From an uncultured Bacilli bacterium (GTDB lineage: Bacteria > Bacillota_I > Bacilli_A > RF39 > UBA660): a DNA stretch of 8,891 nt. The position numbers and the translations under genes were made by a program. Each line of letters opens with the position of its first letter. Position 1 is the first letter of the stretch. The stretch spans positions 1 through 8,891 of the forward strand of contig CANQFF010000042.1 of the NCBI GenBank assembly GCA_947598345.1. The letters are read 5' to 3'. The notes beneath the pieces are model-generated. The model had not been told where the DNA came from. It worked only from the letters and a program-made list of their open reading frames with translations, and did no database searches. This document shows, in pieces, positions 5,287 through 8,891 of the stretch.

Positions 5287-6621
5287 TTATTCCGCTACTA
5301 AATCATGTGAAACCTTTACTTTTAATGTTTGTGAAAATGAATCTTTATTGATTCTTTTTTCATTGTACAAATTTTTATTTTTATCAATTATTTCTTTTGT
5401 TAAACTAAGACCATATCCATGTCCTTCTCCCTTTGATGTATAACCTTTATTTTCTAATTTATCTATTTCAATTTTTCCACTATAATTGTTTATAACTGAA
5501 ATAACTAAAAATTCATTATCTAAATACATCTCTATATTAATATATTTTTCCTTTAAATTTTGTACTGCCTGTATCGCATTATCTATATATACACCTATTA
5601 TCTGACAAATATCTAGCATTAAAGAATCATCCAAATTAATTAAATCAATAGTTTTAATACTATTCGATATTTCTAATTCATAAGATATTTCTTCTGATTT
5701 CATAGTTAATATTTTAGAATAAATTAAACCTCTTAATCCTCCTACAGGTATTTTTGAAACCTCAAACATTGCTTTATCGTTATCTTTAAGTTTATTTTCT
5801 ATGATGGTATCTATATATGAAATAGTTTTCTTATCCGTTTTAGAAATCATATTTCTAATAGTTAACAATTGGTTTTTATTTTCGTGATTTGACACTCTAT
5901 ATTTATCTAATATATCTTCATATTCTTTTAAACTTTTTAAAGTTGTATTATATTTATCATATACTTTTATATAATCTCCTTTACTTTTAAACATATTCAA
6001 AACTATTACAAAGCAAAATAAAGTAAGAGCAGTACTAAATATTAATAAATATCTAAATTCAATTCTATAATATAAAAACATAGTTAAAATATTCGCAATT
6101 AACATTAAAATTAAAGTTATAACTAGTAATTGATTTCTTTTTATCTTTTCTGTAGCTCTAATTAAAATGTTGTAAAACTTTTCTATAATTGGAATTTTAA
6201 ATATTAAAAACATTATAAGTGAAATAAATATATTACTAAAGAAATGACCAAATTGAGTATCTATTATTCCATCATTATTCATATTAAATATGACACATAC
6301 TAATACAACAAAAATCATTTCTGAAATCATTACAACTAATTGAGAAATAATTGGAGTTATGATACATCTGTGTATATTTTCTCTAAAGAGATACCAAAAC
6401 ATAATCATCAATATCAAAGTTATTAGAAAAATCCTAATATAGCTATTAACTATGTAATAATTAGCTATTGATACGAAGCTAAGTATTATTATAGTTATTA
6501 AATTTTTTGAATTTTTAAAATTAAATTTTTTATTTAATAACCTATGCCATTCATAAATAACAACGCTCATCATAATAAAAGAAGAAACAAACTTACTGAT
6601 ACAATTTAAAACAACATCCAC
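5287..6621 (-). CDS. agrC: AgrC-like sensor histidine kinase (GHKL family)
   Basis: The predicted receptor for the AgrD-derived peptide, 444 residues. The N-terminal half is membrane-embedded, with about seven hydrophobic stretches (roughly 7-23, 41-58, 62-79, 87-113, 129-144, 165-184, 190-210) and few soluble loops, as in AgrC. A helical linker (about 215-242) leads to the phospho-acceptor motif SNHENKNQLL (244-253) with His246, of the HPK10 type where His is followed by an acidic residue and Asn. The GHKL ATPase domain shows the N box YIDNAIQAV (345-353, Asn348) and the G box SKGEGHGYGLSL (396-407). The start is GTG at 6619-6621, one base after the agrA stop, with AAGGAG at 6632-6637 inside the end of agrA; the two are translationally linked. 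AgrC is the best name from context, since the receptor's sequence alone does not show its ligand. Confidence 0.88.
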   Translation of the reverse strand: MDVVLNCISKFVSSFIMMSVVIYEWHRLLNKKFNFKNSKNLITIIILSFVSIANYYIVNSYIRIFLITLILMIMFWYLFRENIHRCIITPIISQLVVMISEMIFVVLVCVIFNMNNDGIIDTQFGHFFSNIFISLIMFLIFKIPIIEKFYNILIRATEKIKRNQLLVITLILMLIANILTMFLYYRIEFRYLLIFSTALTLFCFVIVLNMFKSKGDYIKVYDKYNTTLKSLKEYEDILDKYRVSNHENKNQLLTIRNMISKTDKKTISYIDTIIENKLKDNDKAMFEVSKIPVGGLRGLIYSKILTMKSEEISYELEISNSIKTIDLINLDDSLMLDICQIIGVYIDNAIQAVQNLKEKYINIEMYLDNEFLVISVINNYSGKIEIDKLENKGYTSKGEGHGYGLSLTKEIIDKNKNLYNEKRINKDSFSQTLKVKVSHDLVAE

Positions 6622-6622
6622 C

Positions 6623-7324
6623 TTACACCAACTCCTTCTTATACTTATCTGATACTAAGTCTATTACTTCACCAGTATCAAAGGTTATTGTTCTATTATG
6701 CTTATCTACTTTTGAAGTTCTATTTTTATTTATCACACAAGATCTATGAGTTTGAACAAATCTATCATCTAACATAGATTTAATATCTGTTAGAGTTACG
6801 CTAACTTTAAAATCGGTATAATCTGTTTTAATAACTGTTTTTCTTTCAAAACTCTCTTTTGTTATATAAAGTATATCATCTAATTTTATTGTATAAATAG
6901 TATTGCCATCATTAAATCTTAATACTTGTTTTGTGTTGAGTAGTTTTAACGCTTTAGACAGACAGGTTTTAAGTCTATTTTCATAATCATCAAATTTATT
7001 AATAAACGAAAGAAATAATAAATCATTTTTAAGTATTACATTTCCTAATTCTTCGTGAACTGTTAAAAACACAATTACACTTTCTAAATCCTTTTTTCTT
7101 ATCTTTCTAGCTATATCTATTCCAGACGCAGATGGGGTTTCAATATCGAGTAAATATATTTTAGAATCTATTTTACTTTCAATTATATTATAAAATTCTG
7201 TGTTATAATCATCGTATAAATGCACATTATATTCTATATTATTTTTTGTCATATATTTATCTACTATTTCTTGGGTATTTTTCATATCCTTTTTATTATC
7301 ATCACATATAATTATATTTAACAT
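6623..7324 (-). CDS. agrA: AgrA-like response regulator (receiver + LytTR DNA-binding domain)
   Basis: The output half of the two-component system, 233 residues from the chosen start (S. aureus AgrA is 238). The receiver domain covers about 1-125: acidic pocket Asp8-Asp9 (CDDN), phospho-acceptor Asp60 in LLDIE (58-62), Thr88 in FLTVH, and Lys110 in INK. The LytTR domain covers about 135-233, with ILYITKESF (151-159), RFVQTHRSCVINK (188-200) and the closing TITFDTGEVIDL segment. I chose ATG at 7322-7324: it gives the usual MLNIIICDDN opening and has GGTGG eight bases upstream. A longer frame from TTG at 7348 (eight more residues) lacks a ribosome binding site and lies upstream of the predicted transcription start. 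It is the first gene of the agrA-agrC operon, with a one-base gap to agrC. Confidence 0.92.
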   Translation of the reverse strand: MLNIIICDDNKKDMKNTQEIVDKYMTKNNIEYNVHLYDDYNTEFYNIIESKIDSKIYLLDIETPSASGIDIARKIRKKDLESVIVFLTVHEELGNVILKNDLLFLSFINKFDDYENRLKTCLSKALKLLNTKQVLRFNDGNTIYTIKLDDILYITKESFERKTVIKTDYTDFKVSVTLTDIKSMLDDRFVQTHRSCVINKNRTSKVDKHNRTITFDTGEVIDLVSDKYKKELV

Positions 7325-7348
7325 TTGAACACCACCATTCCATAACAA

Positions 7349-7377
7349 ATAATATCATAAAACCTTATATTTTTCAA
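7349..7377 (-). promoter_or_regulatory. agrAC promoter
   Basis: On the minus strand TTGAAA (7372-7377, five of six) and TATTAT (7349-7354, five of six, with TGA in front as an extended -10) are 17 bases apart. Transcription should start near 7342. This places the promoter just after the rplQ terminator and gives agrAC its own near-consensus promoter, probably constitutive, in contrast to agrBD. The -35 is overlapped by a five-base inverted repeat, ATGGT...ACCAT (7378-7395). Confidence 0.7.
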
Positions 7378-7435
7378 TGGTTTATTCATACCATAGACTA
7401 CTAATGAAATTTGAAATATTTATTTTTTTATAAAC

Positions 7436-7459
7436 AAAAAAGATGCTATTTCGCATCTT
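7436..7459 (-). terminator. Intrinsic terminator of the rpsK-rpoA-rplQ operon
   Basis: On the minus strand AAGATGC and GCATCTT form a perfect seven-pair stem around a six-base loop, running into six T. It includes the rplQ stop codon and closes the ribosomal protein operon, separating it from agrA. Confidence 0.85.
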
Positions 7460-7802
7460 CCTCTACTAACTCTAAAATAACCATTAAAGCATCATCTCCA
7501 CGGCGTTCATTAAGTTTTAATATTCTTGTATATCCTCCATTACGATTTGCATAACGAGGCGCTAGTACATCGAATACTTTCTTAACTACTGCATCATCAT
7601 TGTGTAAAAAAGCTAATGCTTTTCTTCTGGCTACTAAAGAACCATCTTTTCCATATGAAATCATTTTATCAACAAATTTACGAACTTCTTTAGCTCTAGT
7701 TTCTGTTGTTTCAATTCTTTCATTCATGATTACATTTTTAGTTAAATTAGCAAGCATACTTCTTCTATGTTTATTTGTGCGTCCTAATTTTCTATATGCC
7801 AT
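7446..7802 (-). CDS. rplQ: 50S ribosomal protein L17
   Basis: L17 is a 23S rRNA-binding protein near the peptide exit side of the large subunit. The 118-residue product shows the family's opening MAYRKLGRTNKHRRSML (1-17), then LTKNVIMNERIETTETRAKEV (20-40), the K-x-x-D-x-M-I-x-x-G-K-D-G core (43-54), NGGYTRILKLNERRGDDALM (88-107) and a short acidic C-terminus. Length is normal. ATG at 7800-7802 has AGGAGG at 7809-7814. It is last in the operon, 17 bases after rpoA, as in nearly all Firmicutes. Confidence 0.99.
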   Translation of the reverse strand: MAYRKLGRTNKHRRSMLANLTKNVIMNERIETTETRAKEVRKFVDKMISYGKDGSLVARRKALAFLHNDDAVVKKVFDVLAPRYANRNGGYTRILKLNERRGDDALMVILELVEEDAK

Positions 7803-7819
7803 AATATTCCTCCTAACTA

Positions 7820-8770
7820 TTAATCGTCTTCGCGGAATCTAAGTCCCATATCTTTAATTTTATCAATTACTTCTTTAAGAGACTTTTTACCTAAATTGCG
7901 TATTTTCATCATTTCAACTTCAGATTTAGCAGTTAAATCTCCTAGAGTATTAACACCTGCTCTTTTCAAACAGTTATAAGCTCTAACAGAAAAGTCTAAA
8001 TCATCAATTGAAGTTTCTAATTTTTTAAGTTTGCTATCTTCTTGTTTTGCATTCATTATTCCTGTAACATCTGCTATTTCACTTAAATTAGTAACTATAT
8101 TTAGATGTTCAATCATAATTTTAGCAGCAAGAGCCATAGCTTCTTCTGGTTTAATTGATCCATTAGTGAATACTTCAATTATTAATTTATCATAACTTGC
8201 ATCTTGACCAACACGAGCACTTTCAACCTCATAACTTATTCTATCTATTGGTGAATATAATGCATCGATAGGAATGAATCCAACCTTTTGATTTTCAATA
8301 TATTTTTTATTTTCATTTGATGGTACATAACCGCGTCCATTTGAAACTATTAATTCCATATCAAGTTTACCACCTTTAGCAATTGTTGCTATTACTTGAT
8401 CTTTATTAATTATTTCAACATCTGGATTTTCAGCGATATCTCCTGCTGTTACTACACCCTCTTTATCAGAATATAATTTTAATATTACATCTTCATCTGT
8501 GTTTTTCTTAACAACAACATTTTTTAAATTTAAAACTATTGTAGTTATATCTTCAACTATTCCTTCTTTAGTTTGAAATTCATGCATAACACCATCTATT
8601 TTAACTGCAACTATTGCACTTCCTGGCATACTAGATAACATAATTCTTCTAAGAGCATTACCTAATGTTGTTCCAAAACCTCTTTCAAGTGGTTCTAATT
8701 CAAATTTACCATAATGTTTATCCTCGATATACTCAGTTATTTTATATATTGGTTTTTCAAAATTTAACAT
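7820..8770 (-). CDS. rpoA: RNA polymerase alpha subunit
   Basis: The alpha subunit dimerises to start assembly of RNA polymerase core, and its C-terminal domain touches UP elements and activators. The 316 residues match Bacillus alpha (314). The N-terminal domain (about 1-230) contains ERGFGTTLGNALRRIMLSS (29-47), the dimer and beta/beta' contact motif, and NGRGYVP (144-150). The C-terminal domain (about 255-310) contains the DNA-contacting helices with RAYNCLKRAGVNTLGDL (263-279) and IRNLGKKSLKEV (290-301). ATG at 8768-8770 has AAGGAGGA at 8779-8786. It lies between rpsK and rplQ with 17-base gaps on both sides; no rpsD intervenes. Confidence 0.99.
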   Translation of the reverse strand: MLNFEKPIYKITEYIEDKHYGKFELEPLERGFGTTLGNALRRIMLSSMPGSAIVAVKIDGVMHEFQTKEGIVEDITTIVLNLKNVVVKKNTDEDVILKLYSDKEGVVTAGDIAENPDVEIINKDQVIATIAKGGKLDMELIVSNGRGYVPSNENKKYIENQKVGFIPIDALYSPIDRISYEVESARVGQDASYDKLIIEVFTNGSIKPEEAMALAAKIMIEHLNIVTNLSEIADVTGIMNAKQEDSKLKKLETSIDDLDFSVRAYNCLKRAGVNTLGDLTAKSEVEMMKIRNLGKKSLKEVIDKIKDMGLRFREDD

Positions 8771-8787
8771 AAATACATTCCTCCTTC

Positions 8788-8891
8788 TTATCCACGCGGA
8801 CGTTTTGGTGGTCTACATCCATTATGTGGTATAGGTGTAACATCAGATATAGATGTAATTTCTAAACCTGCTGTTTGAAGTGAACGGATTG
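8788..8891 (-). CDS. rpsK: 30S ribosomal protein S11, C-terminal part
   Basis: The last 33 codons and stop of S11, a platform protein of the small subunit that contacts mRNA near the E site. The visible sequence runs from IRSLQTAGLEITSI through DVTPIPHNGCRPPKR to PRG. It contains the nearly invariant PIPHNGCRPPK motif near the end. The terminal PRG differs from the RRRV ending common in Bacillus. The gene is cut by the right edge of the window; its start lies outside. Confidence 0.97.
   Translation of the reverse strand, partial: IRSLQTAGLEITSISDVTPIPHNGCRPPKRPRG

Noticed and set aside
7325..7348. Upstream TTG start for agrA, adding eight residues (MLWNGGVQ)
   Set aside because: It overlaps the edge of the -10 box, lies before the predicted transcription start, and has no ribosome binding site. 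The ATG at 7324 fits the family.
1..8891. CRISPR array, tRNA, rRNA, insertion sequence or riboswitch
   Set aside because: No regularly spaced repeats, cloverleaf, rRNA signature, transposase or recognisable aptamer was seen on either strand.

Overview
The window is very AT-rich Gram-positive DNA. It carries strong AGGAGG-type ribosome binding sites, extended -10 promoters and a rpsK-rpoA-rplQ order. rpsK sits directly beside rpoA with no rpsD between them, which is the arrangement of Bacillus and relatives; most Clostridia have rpsD there. The long hibernation factor next to secA also fits Bacilli or a related low-GC lineage. I cannot name the genus. All genes shown read with the standard code. 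All ten stop codons visible are TAA or TAG, and none is TGA.

Layout from left to right. Positions 1-437 (minus) hold the N-terminal part of an S66-family LD-carboxypeptidase (MccF/LdcA-like). Positions 438-664 are non-coding. A minus-strand housekeeping block follows, transcribed csp -> hpf -> secA (4060 down to 665), with a terminator-like hairpin after csp and after hpf. Positions 4061-4450 are a 390-base divergent intergenic region. Next is an agr-type quorum-sensing locus: agrB and a tiny agrD on the plus strand (4451-5238), facing agrA-agrC on the minus strand (7324 down to 5287). The two halves meet at a shared bidirectional terminator at 5237-5266. To the right, on the minus strand, lies the end of the ribosomal protein operon: rpsK (partial), rpoA, rplQ, closed by a terminator at 7436-7459.

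How the parts work together: AgrD (38 aa, found by reading the gap after agrB) is the pheromone precursor. AgrB should cut it and close the thiolactone ring. AgrC, a polytopic GHKL histidine kinase, should sense the peptide, and AgrA, a receiver-LytTR regulator, should answer on DNA. All four agr parts are present, but the layout (agrBD convergent with an agrA-agrC operon, regulator first) is not the co-directional agrBDCA operon of Staphylococcus. The inferred pheromone also has unusual features: two Trp, a probable six-residue ring, and a second Cys in the C-terminal recognition tail. The agr locus sits as a cassette between two conserved blocks. Its agrB promoter fires away from the cold-shock gene, in the position that the RNAIII promoter occupies in Staphylococcus.
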